This document shows positions 34,029 to 45,177 of a DNA stretch of 64,000 nucleotides, piece by piece; within the stretch, counting starts at the first letter, position 1; each line of letters begins with the position of its first letter. The stretch is taken from positions 18,501-82,500 of the forward strand of contig JAFEMH010007473.1 of assembly GCA_022495995.1 (NCBI GenBank). Reading direction: 5' to 3'. The stretch comes from Adenophora triphylla var. japonica (lineage: Eukaryota > Streptophyta > Magnoliopsida > Asterales > Campanulaceae). Under the pieces are notes generated by a model, which saw only the letters and a list, made by a program, of their open reading frames with translations, was not told where the DNA came from and did not search any database. The translations under genes were made by a program, and so were the position numbers.

Positions 34029-34214
34029 TGTCGCTTCATCGCTCTGGACCTGCCCGCGATATACGAATTGGACATATTTGGCCCATTTCTCCCTATTGAG
34101 CCTAGTTTTACTGTTCAGGCCCAAACCTATTATTCATAAACACATCACTTGTGACAAATGGGCCAAATATGTCCAATTCGTATATCGCGGGCAGGTCCAG
34201 AGCGATGAAGTGAC
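34029..34214. repeat. Long near-perfect hairpin (60-bp arms)
   Basis: The left arm starts TGTCGCTTCATCGCTCTGG and ends TTTGGCCCATTT (34088). The right arm is its reverse complement (about 34155-34214), with one mismatch seen by eye. The loop is about 65 bp. The right arm reaches the first bases of the Tat-A LTR. No coding content. Confidence 0.9.
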
Positions 34215-35489
34215 ACGCCTCGTATGACGAGTCTTTCTACCTTTCTCGAAATCGTGTGCGTGTGTGTGTGTGTTTGTATTTTCGAAATGGGGGCTTGAAT
34301 GACAAGCTTAATCTTGGTTTGAATGTCAAACGTTGATTATGGTTCTGTTTGAAAAGGCGAGCGTTTGAATGACAAACGTCAGTTTTGAAAATTTTAGAAA
34401 AAGTGGCACGAGTGCTGATTTTAACCGTTTATCTTAAGTGTCAAATGTTGACTTTTAAGAAAAGAGCGTTTGAATGTCAAACGTCGGATTTTGAGTTTGA
34501 AATATGAGCGTTTGGATGCCAAACGTCATTTTGAGCGTTTTGAAAGAGAGTTCGAAGGTCGAACTCCGGTTTTGAACCGGGTGTGTCATTGTTAACGATT
34601 TTACGGAAAAAACGTATTAAATGATTTTGAGTGTCAAATGGAGGATTTTAAGTTTGAAGATGAGCGTTTGGATTCCAAACGTCATTTCGCGCATTTTGAA
34701 AGAGAGTTCGAAGGTCGAACTCCGGTTTTGAACCGGGCATTACATTGTTAGCATTTTTACGGAAAAAAGGCATTAAATGATTTGCGATCAACGAATCGGG
34801 TTGCGACTCGGACTTTGAAAAGTAAATACTATCACGATCCAAACGGGTCGGACTTTGTAAATGAAAGTATTTAAAGTGCGGTATCGACGGAATCAAACGA
34901 TCCGGAATTGTAAAGTACGATCGACGAGCCAAACAGCTCGGAATTGTAAAGTTGCATGAAAGTAAAGGACGTTCGACGGATCAAACAATCCGGAATTTGT
35001 AAATGACATGGAAAGTAAATGACGATCGACGGATCAAACGATCCGGAATTGGTAAATGACATAAAAAAGTAACGGAACGGGGCCGGAATGCCGTTTTAAC
35101 CCGAGATTACTTCTCTTACGGGAAGAGAAGAGGATCAGGGACTAAAACGTATCGGACCCCGTTTAGACGATGACGTCTACATTTCAACAACGTCGTCCGA
35201 AACGGTTGTAGCGACTGGCGCATAAACCGAGACGAAACGAGAGTTTAAAGAGAGAGGGAGCTACCTATGGCTAGGGTCGGCTCCTTTGGCTCGGGGGCAT
35301 ATACGGGATACGAAAGTGTGTTTGGAACAGTGTTTCGAGGTGGCGAGGATCGTATTTGATTGAAATACGGAGTTTTCACGCGAATCGAGGTGAAACGGGG
35401 GCTCGAGAAGGGGTGAAACTCAGTTGGGCTGTGGCTTTTGGGTGAAAGGGAGTAATTTTTGTTGTTCCAAATGGCTTTGACAGCCTCTG

Positions 35490-35497
35490 TATTTATA
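35490..35497 (-). promoter_or_regulatory. Tat-A LTR TATA box
   Basis: TATAAATA on the minus strand (context CCTATAAATACAGAGG), a canonical plant promoter element. Confidence 0.65.
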
Positions 35498-35514
35498 GGT
35501 AAAATTTGAGCATG

Positions 35515-35620
35515 AGTTCGGACGGACTGAGGGTGAAATCAGGGGGTTTTGTGAAAATTTGGAAATTGGAGGGACTTGCTGGCAATTTCTGGATTGTCTG
35601 CAAACGAGTCCGGCCGAACT
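35515..35620. promoter_or_regulatory. Palindrome pair upstream of the Tat-A LTR TATA box
   Basis: AGTTCGGACGGACT (35515-35528) and AGTCCGGCCGAACT (35607-35620), near-palindromes 18 and 110 bp upstream of the TATA box on the minus strand. A third copy, AGTCCGGTCGGACT, lies at 37972-37985. Confidence 0.55.
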
Positions 35621-36023
35621 GAGACTGCACACCAGGGGTATTTTTGTCTTTTCACTCTGAATTTGATTGAAGGGTGACTAGGGAGTTGTGGCATACACGC
35701 CACGTGTCCCCGTGACTCACCAGGTCGTGGGAGTTCGTGTCATTATTTCCGGTTTTGTCCGTTTTTAAAATAACTGTCCGAAAAATGTCCGAAACACCCC
35801 CAGAAAGTGCCGGAAAGTGTGTTTTTCAGGGAAAGCCATACTTTTATGTGCGATGACGCGTGTTGAGTACGTTTCGACGTTGGGATGCACGGGGCAGTCC
35901 CGAGACGTCTCGTTGGCTTGAGAACGGGGAGCTTATCGGGTTTCGGTTAACCTGGAGCGGGCCAGTTAACGGATTCCGGTTAACTTCTAACGAATTTTGG
36001 CGATCCGAATTTGGGTACTTACA

Positions 36024-36036
36024 GTTAGCCCCTCAG
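36024..36036 (-). other. Tat-A polypurine tract
   Basis: On the minus strand GAGGGGCTAAC directly precedes the LTR start. It is similar in sequence and position to the Tat-B tract. Confidence 0.6.
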
Positions 36037-36309
36037 CGACGTCACTTCCGAAGAAGGTGGGGTCGTTGAAAAAAGATAAGGATCCAAATCGGGGGATGCC
36101 TTACTTTGAAAGAGACCTGGGCGGCCAACTGGCTGGACCCTTAGGGAAAGGATTCCTACGTATCCTGAGCGGGAATCAAGCCGATCGTAGTTCGTAGGTG
36201 CAAGGACCGCGCGTGGGGACCTTGACCTGAGCGAGACTGTTGGGAGGCGTCTAAACCTGAATGGAGACTATTGTGAGGCGTCTGAACCTGGAATTTCCGA
36301 AACCTTCGA

Positions 36310-36705
36310 GGGCGTATGGCGCCTCAGACCGGAGTTGCTGAAACATGCGAGGGCGTGTGGCGCCTCAGACCGGAGTTGCTGGAACACACGAGGGCGTGTG
36401 GCGCCTCAGACCGAAGTTGCTGAACATGCGAGGGCGTGTGGCGCCTCAAACCAGAGTTGCTGGAACACACGAGAGCGTGTGGCGCCTCAGACCGGAGTTG
36501 CTGAACATGCGAGGGCGTGTGGCACCTCAAACTAGAGTTGCTGAAATATACGAGGGCGTGTGGCGCCTCAAACCGGAGTTGCTGAAATATATGAGGGCGT
36601 GTGGCACCTCAAATCGGAGTTGCTGAACATACGAGGGCGTGTGGCGCCTCAGACCGGAGCTGCTGGAACATACGAGGGCGTGTGGCGCCTCAGACCGGGG
36701 TTGCG
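36310..36705. repeat. 40-41-bp tandem array in Tat-A
   Basis: About ten copies of a unit containing GGAGTTGCTG and GAGGGCGTGTGGCGCCTCA (landmarks at 36331, 36372, 36413, 36453, 36494, 36534, 36575, 36616, 36656, 36697). Confidence 0.95.
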
Positions 36706-37310
36706 AGGATACGTTTATCCTGAGACGAAGGCATTCGTGCCTTGAGTGCTGGGCTTATGATGATTGCCAGGTTTATCCTTCGGGGATAGGGTGGCAATGA
36801 TGGGAATGGTTGTGTTAAAGTGGCGTTATTAACAACACAGAAGGATTGACATTCTAACGACGAGATTAGGAACGAAATGTGGTCTCGGGAGAGACTGACA
36901 CATTGCTGGGGAAAGGCATCCAGAGTTCTGACGGGGTCAGTAAGGAACTGAAGGGGTTGATTGACGTTTCTTCCTTAGACGGACGGTCTTAGGATCCTGC
37001 TGGGGACGAGTGTTCGGGCTTACGGTAATGGCCGAAGAGGGATTGTTGTGTGGGCTTACCTTGATGGCCGCTGAGGTGGGACGATCGGGCTTACGACTGG
37101 CGGCCAGGGAAGTGAACATTCACTTGCTGGAGTGAAGAGGTATTCGGGCTTACGAGGATGGACGAAGAGGGATTGTTGTGCGGGCTTACCTTGGTGGACG
37201 CTAAAGTGGGACGATCGGGCTTACGACTGGCGGCGGGGGAAGTGAATGTTGGTGAAAACCAATAGGAATTTTGATGTCAGGAGACGGAAGTGTGACTTGA
37301 CGTCCGAAGA

Positions 37311-37645
37311 CGGGACTGAGCGTTTGAATGTCAAACGTCGGTTTGGGGCTGGAAATGAGCGTTTGAATGTCAAACGTCACTTGAGATGGAAGTGAGCGTT
37401 TGAATGTCAAACGTCAACTTGGGATTTAAATGAGCGTTTGAATGTCAAACGTCAACTTGAGACGGAAATGAGCGTTTGAATGTCAAACGTCAACTTGAGA
37501 TGGAAGTGAGCGTTTGAATGTCAAACGTCAACTTGGGATTTAAATGAGCGTTTGAATGTCAAACGTCAACTTGAGATGGAAGTCAGCGTTTGAATGTCAA
37601 ACGTCAACTTGAGATGGAAGTGAGCGTTTGAATGTCAAACGTCAA
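37311..37645. repeat. 37-39-bp tandem array with GCGTTTGAATGTCAAACGTC
   Basis: About nine units, each holding the near-palindrome GCGTTTGAATGTCAAACGTC. The same motif, diverged, occurs four times in the Tat-A LTR (34345-34690). Confidence 0.95.
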
Positions 37646-37661
37646 CTGGGGATTGAGAATT

Positions 37662-37830
37662 TAACGTCTGGAGACGAGCGTTAGTGAAAACTAACTGGGA
37701 ATTTAATGTCTGGAGACGAGCGTTAGTGAAAACTAACTGGGAATTTAACGTCTGGAGACGAGCGTTAGTGAAATCTAACTGGGAAATTAACGTCTGGAGA
37801 TGAGCGTTAGTGAAAACTAACTGGGCTTGA
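37662..37830. repeat. 42-bp tandem array in Tat-A
   Basis: Four copies of a unit with GTCTGGAGACGAGCGTTAGTG, exactly 42 bp apart (37666, 37708, 37750, 37792). Confidence 0.9.
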
Positions 37831-37971
37831 CCTCGGGGGAGGGGTGTTAGAAATGTCTAACTTGGGGGAAATTTTACACTTTTGGGGGCCAAAAGGGGTA
37901 AAATTGAAACTGCGAAAAGTTGAGGGGCTAAATTAGCAAGGAATCTTTCTGCTGCAGAAAGAGTCCGGTCG

Positions 37972-37985
37972 GACTGAACCTGAAG
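37972..37985. promoter_or_regulatory. Palindrome upstream of the antisense PMD gene of Tat-A
   Basis: AGTCCGGTCGGACT, about 140 bp before the PMD-A start codon. It matches the motif next to the LTR TATA box. Confidence 0.45.
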
Positions 37986-38125
37986 TTGACCAGGTTGTTA
38001 TCAACGCCAAGGCCGACGGGAATTTGGACCATTCTTCCATTTTTCTAGGCAAAAAAGAGAGAAAGGAGAGAAGAAAACTCTTCCCAAATTGTGAGGTTTA
38101 CTCAAATTTGCAAGGGAAAATCGAC

Positions 38126-40934
38126 ATGGAAGGTGATTTGGGACCAATGGCTCGTCATGAAAGGACCGATAACGAAAGAACGCGGTTGGTTCGGACCATT
38201 CGAACCACCACTCTTCCATTGAATCCGGCGGAGTTCTACCCGGCTCGGGAGAACCACAAATCCGAAGGAGGGATCGAGAAACAGGTAAACTTCCTTCAAA
38301 TTCCATTAATTTTAAGAATGTGCATTCTTTAAATGTTAGGAATTTGACTAGGAATGAGTTAGGGAATTTGGTGCCCGAATTGGGCCTTTTGACTTTGCTA
38401 TGCGCCTTTGTCGAAATTGACTAGAGTGTAGTTCAATTGACACCATGGGTAGATAACATAAAAATTTTGGTTGCAAAATTCCATGCCTAGATGCGTTTTC
38501 CGAATTTAAAGTATGTTTAAATTGGGACGGAGTAATTTTCGAAATGTTTGAAATGATTTGAAAGTTTCGAATTCGACGGAGTTTTCGAAATGTTTTGAAA
38601 GTTCCGGATTCGACGGAGTTTTCGAAATGTTTTGAAAGTTCTGGATTCGATGGAGTTTTCGAAAGGTTTTGAAAGTTCCGAATTCGACGGAGTTTTCGAA
38701 ATGCTTTGAAAGTTCCGGATTCGACGGAGTTTTCGAAATGTTTTGAAAGTTTCGGATTCGACGGAGTTTTTGAAAGGTTTTGAAAGTTCTGGATTCGACG
38801 GAGTTTTCGAAATGTTTTGAAAGTTTCGAATTCGACGGAGTTTTTGAATGGTTTTGAAATTTTGGACCGTTAATACTCCAAACGGGATGGAAATATTTTA
38901 GGAAAGAAATGAGAACTGTATCTGCGTTGCATCATTTTGGCATGCGTTCGTGCACTCTGTTGATGTCGCTTCTGTATTAACATATTTTGCCGTGTTCACC
39001 TGCAGGGGCAAGGGACAGTTGACGTTTACACCTTGAAGAGCCGGGGAGCCTTTGAGGCAGTGCAAGCGCTGTAGGAGATTCTTCCGGACGAGGCTCGAGA
39101 CGGAGAGAGGAGTCCACGGCAGCTTGTGGTTGACTCCGGCTTGGCTGGATTTATCAGCGCGATAGCCGCGGTGGCTGTGAATCAGAGGGTGAGGTCCATG
39201 TACGTAGCTCTGAGTGAGTACTGGTGGGACACGACCCACACTTTTCACTTCAGGTGAGGGGAGGTTACTGTGACTCCCACTGACTTTGCTGCTATCACTG
39301 GGTTGCCTACCTGGGGCAACGCGCCGCGCTGGTGGATGGTTATACCCCTGGGCGCTTGGTCTGAGTTTCGGGTTTTGATATCACCGATGCCAGGGGCTTG
39401 GGTATTCGGTACAGGCCTATGGAGACTCACCTGAGGATGGGGATTGTTGCTTATGGGGAGGGGTCCCCGAGGATGACCGCTGAGCGTCTGGCTCGAGGGT
39501 TCCTATGGTTCGCGCTGTCAGCGACTCTGTTCCCTACTTCTGACACGTCCTGTCACTTTCCTCTGCTCGGGTCGCTAACAGATCTCGATGCCTTGAGGGG
39601 GTTCGCATGGGGGGAGGCTGGACTGGCCGTGCTCTACCATGCCTTGGACAGGTTCTCGCGGGGAAAGGAGAACACCTTGTGTTGCTTCTCATTTGCTTTG
39701 GATGTAAGTTCACGTCTTTTTCTCTTCCTTGTCTCATTTTTGTACTCGTATGTATCTGCTCTGTGGCTGACATAACTTTCCATTTGCTTGACAGGTCTGG
39801 TGCTTTGAGGTGTTCAGCCCGCAGCGGTGGGAGATTAGGGAGGCGTACCAGTCCCTGTTCCCTGCCATGCTGTCTTGATAGAAGAATGCGAAGAAGACGG
39901 TGTCATCGAGAGAGGGTACTCGGTTGACGTACGAGGAGGTGTCTCAGGCCCTGAGCCGAGAGTTCTCCGAGCGGATCCAACTGACTTGGTGGAGCCGGAT
40001 TCATACTGGCGTGGTTTAGGTTACGAGTGAGGTCACGCGTCGGCGAAAGCTGCTGGTGGGACTTCACTGCGATGCGATGTATCTGGGGGAGAGGGTGACC
40101 CGTCAGCATGGTCCGGGGTCCCTTCCTATGGTGCCGATGGACTCGCCTCTACACATGCAGCATCCTCTGTCGATGCCGATGGAGGAGTTGGAGCGGTATA
40201 GATAGGGTGTGTTCTATACCGAGCTTGTCATAGAGGGCGCCGACTATGACACTTTCTTGAGGATGAGGCTGAGGAGCCCGCAGGTGCAGCACAGGGAGGG
40301 AGAGGGTCCTGGATATCCCTGAGATCTCCCGCTCCCACGCGCTAGGCTGGCGTATGAGGGGTTGGATGGTTCCCGTAGGCGATTGGTGATCCCTATCCCG
40401 GAGGTGGCGAGGCCTCAGTACAGAGTGGTCCCCAACGCTTCGGTGAGTGCTTTTGATTTTCTGCATTTGATAGTAGTATTCTGCAAATGTTGCATCTGTA
40501 CTGTCTTCTTGTCTTCTGACGACTTTCCTGGTTTGCAGGTGTCTGGCCGTACGTACAACCAGGCTGTGAGGCAGTTGGACGGGTGGGCCAACTATGCTAG
40601 GAGGCTCGTGGAGTTCCTGTGGTGTAATTCTCGGAGGAGTGCGGCTGTACATGAGCCGAGGCGGTCTAGGCCGAGGGGTTCGTCTGCCTCCACGACTGGT
40701 GGAGCGGACTTCACGCAGGGATTTGGCCAGTTCTCTGGCGAGACGACGGGGTTCAGAGCTCGTGCTTCTTCGCACTCGGGGTACGAACAGGGAAAGTCCT
40801 CGAGTTCGCAGGCGCAGAGGCGGCCTTTCGCGTATTCCCGTCTGGAGGAATTCAGAAAGTACCTGTCCTCGGCAGATCCGACTGCTGCGGGGCAGTACAT
40901 CGAGTGCTCGGATGACGAGCAGGACTCTGAGTAG
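38126..40934 (+). pseudogene. PMD-A: antisense plant mobile domain gene, decayed
   Basis: Four exons can be traced: 38126-38284, 39006-39703, 39795-40442 and 40539-40934, all with GT-AG introns in phase 0. Exon 2 holds the domain signature SEYWWDTTHTFHFR and GEVTVTPTDFAAITGLP, then LARGFLWFALSATLFPTSD and WGEAGLAVLYHALDRFSRG. Proteins with this domain (the MAIN/aminotransferase-like family) are host nuclear factors and passengers of transposons. The copy is dead: TAG at 39072, TGA at 39255 (where PMD-B has a Phe codon), a frameshift near 39370 and several stops in exon 3. It lies antisense to the element, between the 3' arrays and where pol should be. Exon boundaries match PMD-B although the proteins have diverged. 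Confidence 0.85.
38560..38860. repeat. 37-bp tandem array in PMD-A intron 1
   Basis: About eight copies of a unit with GGATTCGACGGAGTTTTCG and GAAATGTTTTGAAAGTTC, 37 bp apart. Confidence 0.95.
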
Positions 40935-41060
40935 TCCTCTTTTATTGCTTTTTTTAGACAAAATGCGTGTATTGTCCAAAAATAATTTGACTTTTATTTG
41001 AAAAGGCGCCCTTGAGGCGGAACCTGTACTTTGCACATCTATTTAGTGATTACCTTCTTC

Positions 41061-41620
41061 CACTACCAGAAAAAGGTCATTTAGCGACGGAAATTTCCGC
41101 CGCTAAAATTAAATTTCCGTCGCTAAAATAAATCACCGACGGAAAAATTCCGTCGGTGGTCCGCCGCTACCACTCGTCCGCAAAGGTTCCGACGGGTCAA
41201 TTTCCGCCGCTATTTTTTTCTTTTACCGACGTAATTTAATTCCGCCCGGTGAATTAATGGTTTCGGCGACGGAAAATTCCGCCGCTATATTAATTTAATT
41301 TAATTAAATTTTCATTTCAAATGGGCGGAAATTTCCGTCGTTGTAATAAAAATTAATTTAATTAAATTACTACAAGTGAAATTTCCGTCGCCGTAATAAA
41401 ATTTAAATTAAAATTAAATTATTTCAATGAAATTACCGTCGCCGAAATTATTTAATTTTAATTTTATTACAATACGGAAGTTTCCGCCGTTGAAATCAAA
41501 AATTAAATAAAAATTAAATGATTATAGCGGCGGAAATTCCGTCGAAATTAATTTATTTAATTAATTTTTATTTCAAGCATTAATTTCGCCGACGGAAAAT
41601 TCCGTCGCCGATTCTCGAAA
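41061..41620. repeat. CACTA left terminal and subterminal repeats
   Basis: About a dozen direct and inverted copies of ATTTCCG[CT]CGC or GCGACGGAAATT, the expected binding region for the small CACTA protein (TNPA in En/Spm). Confidence 0.9.
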
Positions 41621-41767
41621 TAAATTTAAAAAAAATAATTTAAAATATCAATAAACCAAAATTTTTGTACCCGATATAACATTTCAATTTATAAAACTAA
41701 AACTATAAAAACTAAAATTCAAATATCGGCGTACCAAATTAAAAACTAAATACCACCGTACCAATTC

Positions 41768-41865
41768 GAGAGGGGGAGAGGGGGAGAGGGGGAGAAGGGG
41801 GAGGGGGAGAGGGGGGAGAGGGGGAGAGGGGGAGGGTGGAGCGGGGGGAGAGGCGGAGGGGCTCC
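41768..41865. repeat. (GGGGGAGA)n minisatellite
   Basis: Purine-only repeats of GAGAGGGGGAGAGGGG type, just past the 3' end of the second CACTA gene. Confidence 0.9.
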
Positions 41866-41899
41866 CGCGGTACCAAATGTCTCAAATGTTTACAAACAA

Positions 41900-43747
41900 G
41901 TATAAATTAATACAAAAATGTCTAAAAAAATCCGCAATCAACCCGGGGACGCCGGAAATTACCCCTGAGTCCTGGCCGAGATGAGCCATCAACCAGCCGC
42001 CAATTGTCTTTGAGTCTCGCATGTTGTCTTTGAATCTCGCATGACGTCGATCGTTCTCCTCCCGCATCCGCGTCGAACCGCCAAAGAATCCGCAAGCTTT
42101 GCCCGCTCGCGTTTCTCCTCCTCCAACGCAGCCGCCAGAGTGTCGACCCTCGGATCATGAAACGTGGGCCGGGCTACATTTCGCCGACGGCCGGCCGACG
42201 TCGACGGCATTGCCGCCCGTAATCCCCATCCCTAACACTCGGGCTCCTCTCCTTCGATGTCCCCGAGAGGTGACCTCGTGCCAAACATCAGCACGAAGGG
42301 GACGGGCTCGCCGGGAGGCGTTCCTTCGGGAACAACGGCGGCTTGATATTCGGCTTTGTCAAAATAAAAACAAACAATTATAATCATATACACAATGTAA
42401 GGTACATAAATAAATTTACATATTCAAAATCAAGTCATTTAATGGTAGTTTACTTACAAAGGCATTAGCAGATCGATCGTCAACCCATTGCGGAGGTTGA
42501 TCGGGCGCTGTAGAATTCCGAATATGGGTGCTAGCGTAAACATCCACAAAACTGATATTCGGACCATACTCCCTTTCCTATAAATAAAATAAGCGAGATT
42601 ATTACTTTGAAATTGTATAAATGCAACATTTAAACTGATTTAAAAGCATGCATACACTACATTTACACTAAAACTATGGATTTCATAGCATCATCATGGC
42701 TCCCAGCTAACATACGTACATAAACCTATTTAAAAGCATCCATACACTACTACATTTAAATTAACATACATACCATGCGGTCGTGATGCTCGGCGACCGT
42801 GAGTGTCCCCCCGGTATGCAACGCCGCCGACCCCGAGGAGCTCGCTTCTATTGGCCTTGGCCTGTTCGGATATAGCCTTCGCCGCATCCGACCCCAATAT
42901 TCGCAAAATTGACGAAACACCTCATCGGTCATAAAAGTAGGACACAAGGGTCTGTTCTCCCGCCGCGAGCCGAGTAGTATAATAATTTTTCTTCGTGGTA
43001 CCTATAAAAATATGAATATCTCGTAAACATATAATGATGATATTATAAAATTAAAAGAGTATAATCATTGTTAATTAAACTAATTAAGGATAGATAAATA
43101 TGTTACAAATAAAATCCTTAAATAGCTTGTGAGCCTCGCTCATCGAAAACATATCTAGCCGTCGCCTCGCCGATGTCCGGCGCCCAATAATATTTAGCCT
43201 ACAACATATAATGATAACATTACAAAACTAAAAGAGTATAATCATTATTAATTATAACATTTTAATAAAAACTAACATTTAAGTTTTAAATAAAAACCAT
43301 TAACACATTACCTTAAACTCATCCCACGCATCGTTCTTCCGCCTCCGTGGCAATTTTTTCCAGTTAGGGCCAAAACTCGGTCATTTTTCGAGACCGCCGG
43401 TATTGCCCGATCTTAGTCCCCTGTGGTGGGGTATCCACCTACAAACCCGCCAAGTATATTTATACAATAACATTTTAACTTAAATAATGAATTATATATA
43501 AAGCAAAAAGGAACCAACTTATATCAAATTAATGAAGAGTTACTTATCGGTCATAAAGTGATGATATCCTCGACAAATGTCCTCCCCTCGTAATCGATGC
43601 AGTCCGAGTACCGGCCCCAGAGGTGGAGCTAGTACTACTGCGTGAAGGGTCGACATCATCGCTACCGGATCGGGACGGTTGCGTCCCAAGAATCAATGTG
43701 TAAATAGGCTTAGTCTTCTTACCCTTGCCCTTTCTACTAGAACTCAT
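41900..43747 (-). pseudogene. Second CACTA protein (Ptta/En/Spm, TNPA-like)
   Basis: A minus-strand gene in several exons. It starts MSSSRKGKGKKTKP (43747). Short exons follow, with GTKIGQYRRSRKM (about 43400), KYYWAPDIGEATARYVFDE (about 43160-43200), TDEVFRQFCEYWGRMRRR (42756-42947) and finally a coiled region (VDTLAAALEEEKRERAKLAD, 41989-42210). The FCEYWGRMRRR region resembles plant CACTA second proteins (Ptta/En_Spm family), which bind subterminal repeats. At least one in-frame stop or frame change and uncertain splice sites make it unlikely to be intact. Confidence 0.65.
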
Positions 43748-44102
43748 ATCTCAGACATTAAGAAAATATTAAAATATACAACTTTAACAATAGGAAACAA
43801 TATATTCACAATACATCTAAAACTTTAAAGTTCTAATAATCTAAAGCATTCACAATACATATAAAACTTTAAACTATTAATAATATAAAGCATTCACAAT
43901 ACATATAAAACTTTAAAGTTCTAATAATCTAAAGCATTCACAATATATATAAAACGACGGATATTAAAAATAATCTAAAGCATTCACAATACATATGAAA
44001 CTTTAAAGTTCTAATAATCTAAAGCATTCACAATACATATAAAACTTTAAAGTTCTAATAATCTAAAGCATTCACAATACAATTTTAAACTTTAAACTAT
44101 TA

Positions 44103-44844
44103 TTAATCTTCGTCCCCATCATCATCACTGGACTCTGAATTACTACAAAACTCGAGTTCTTCATCTTCGTCTTCGGACTCTGATGAATCAAATTCTGGTT
44201 CCTCTTCCTCTTCCTCTTCCTCTTCCTCTGATTCATCAATATCAATGTGCGCGAGATGACCTGAACGAGGCGGGGGAGTTGGCAAATTCACTGGTAAGAT
44301 ATCCTCCTCGTGTTCATCAACATTTTGAGGAATATGAGTGACATCATCTAATGGATGATTAGCTGATGAAACGTTAGGTGGCACTGGCATTTCATCCTCT
44401 TGATAGGGTGTTTCTAATGACGACTCTGTAGTTGTCGACGAGGGTAGGTTGTCAATCATGCTTGATGCTCCTAGCCTTGGTCATCCAAACAGCCCACCAT
44501 CCGTCGGGTCGCGGACGAGGGTAGGGAGTCATGTATACCTGTTGTGCTTGAGATGCTAAAATGAAGACGTCGTCGCCATTATGTCTGGACGAGTCCTTTA
44601 CATCGATGAGGTCAAATATGGCGTGCTTCGTAACACCTCGCACAGCATCCCGCCAATCACAATTGAACAAGACAACACTGTTTCTACCCAAATACTCCAC
44701 CTCGACTACTTCTTTCAGGACGCCATAATAATCATTCCCTATAAGCTTCACACCGCTATTCCACGTCAATTTAGAGCCCCCGTAAGCTTTGGTATGAAAC
44801 ACATAGCCATTCACGAAATAACCGTTGTATAAATGAACGTTCAA
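44103..44844 (-). CDS. CACTA TNP2 C-terminal DUF4216 domain and acidic tail
   Basis: The frame 44844-44452 has YFVNGYVFHTKAYG, VVLFNCDWRDAVRGV and FILASQAQQVYMTPYPRP. These are hallmarks of DUF4216, which lies at the C-terminus of CACTA TNP2-type transposases. A strongly acidic, Glu-rich tail follows in an overlapping frame (44459-44103). DUF4216 is accessory; the function is unknown. It would be the last part of the gene that begins at 46121. Confidence 0.8.
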
Positions 44845-45177
44845 GTACGGAGATGATGCTAAATGTCTTAACCTCGCAGCTTTGGCATCACCGGATGTTC
44901 AAATTATCTATAAGACAATATTGTAACCAATTTAATACAATTTTAAGATTGAATGTTTAAAGAAGTGTATAGAATAAATTTGAATGAAACGAAATATTTA
45001 CATATTTCCTTAGCCGCTTTGGAAATTCTCTTTACGTCCTAGTGGCGATGAGTTATGGAGATAAATCCTGAGCTAAATCTTCAAACATTCTGCAATAGGG
45101 TTAAACAAGGCATTTCATATGAAGGTAATTAAACATGCATAATTTAATCGACGAGGCGTAAACATAACATCAATGAC

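Larger units (their letters stand above)
34211..36023 (-). repeat. Tat-A 3' LTR
   Basis: On the minus strand it starts TGTAAGTACCC (36023) and ends GGCGTGTCA (34211), TG..CA borders, about 1.8 kb. The left border is less certain than the right because the partner LTR is not in the window. It contains diverged GCGTTTGAATGACAAACGTC copies (34345-34690), repeated ATCAAACGATCCGGAATT units (34810-35060), a TATA box and two AGTCCGGNCGGACT-type palindromes. Confidence 0.65.
34211..41060 (-). mobile_element. Tat-A: Ty3/Gypsy Tat-lineage retrotransposon, left part
   Basis: Minus-strand element: its 3' LTR (34211-36023) is followed by a polypurine tract, four tandem arrays and an antisense PMD gene, the same order as in Tat-B. 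It is then interrupted at 41060 by the CACTA element. The part carrying gag-pol and the 5' LTR should lie beyond the window. Lineage is inferred from the shared layout with Tat-B, because no gag-pol of Tat-A is visible. Confidence 0.7.

Noticed and set aside
36310..36705. Regular repeats resembling a CRISPR array
   Set aside because: Units are contiguous 40-41-bp tandem copies with no unique spacers, in a plant retrotransposon.
36324..36745. ORFs with repeated VAPQTGVAEHARACG or HALVCSSNSGL words
   Set aside because: Tandem array read in frame; not a protein family I recognise.
38001..38306. Minus-strand ORF opposite PMD-A exon 1
   Set aside because: Shadow of the plus-strand exon with a clear splice donor.
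40149..41036. 295-codon minus-strand ORF
   Set aside because: Antisense shadow of PMD-A exons 3-4, whose exon signals and homology are on the plus strand.
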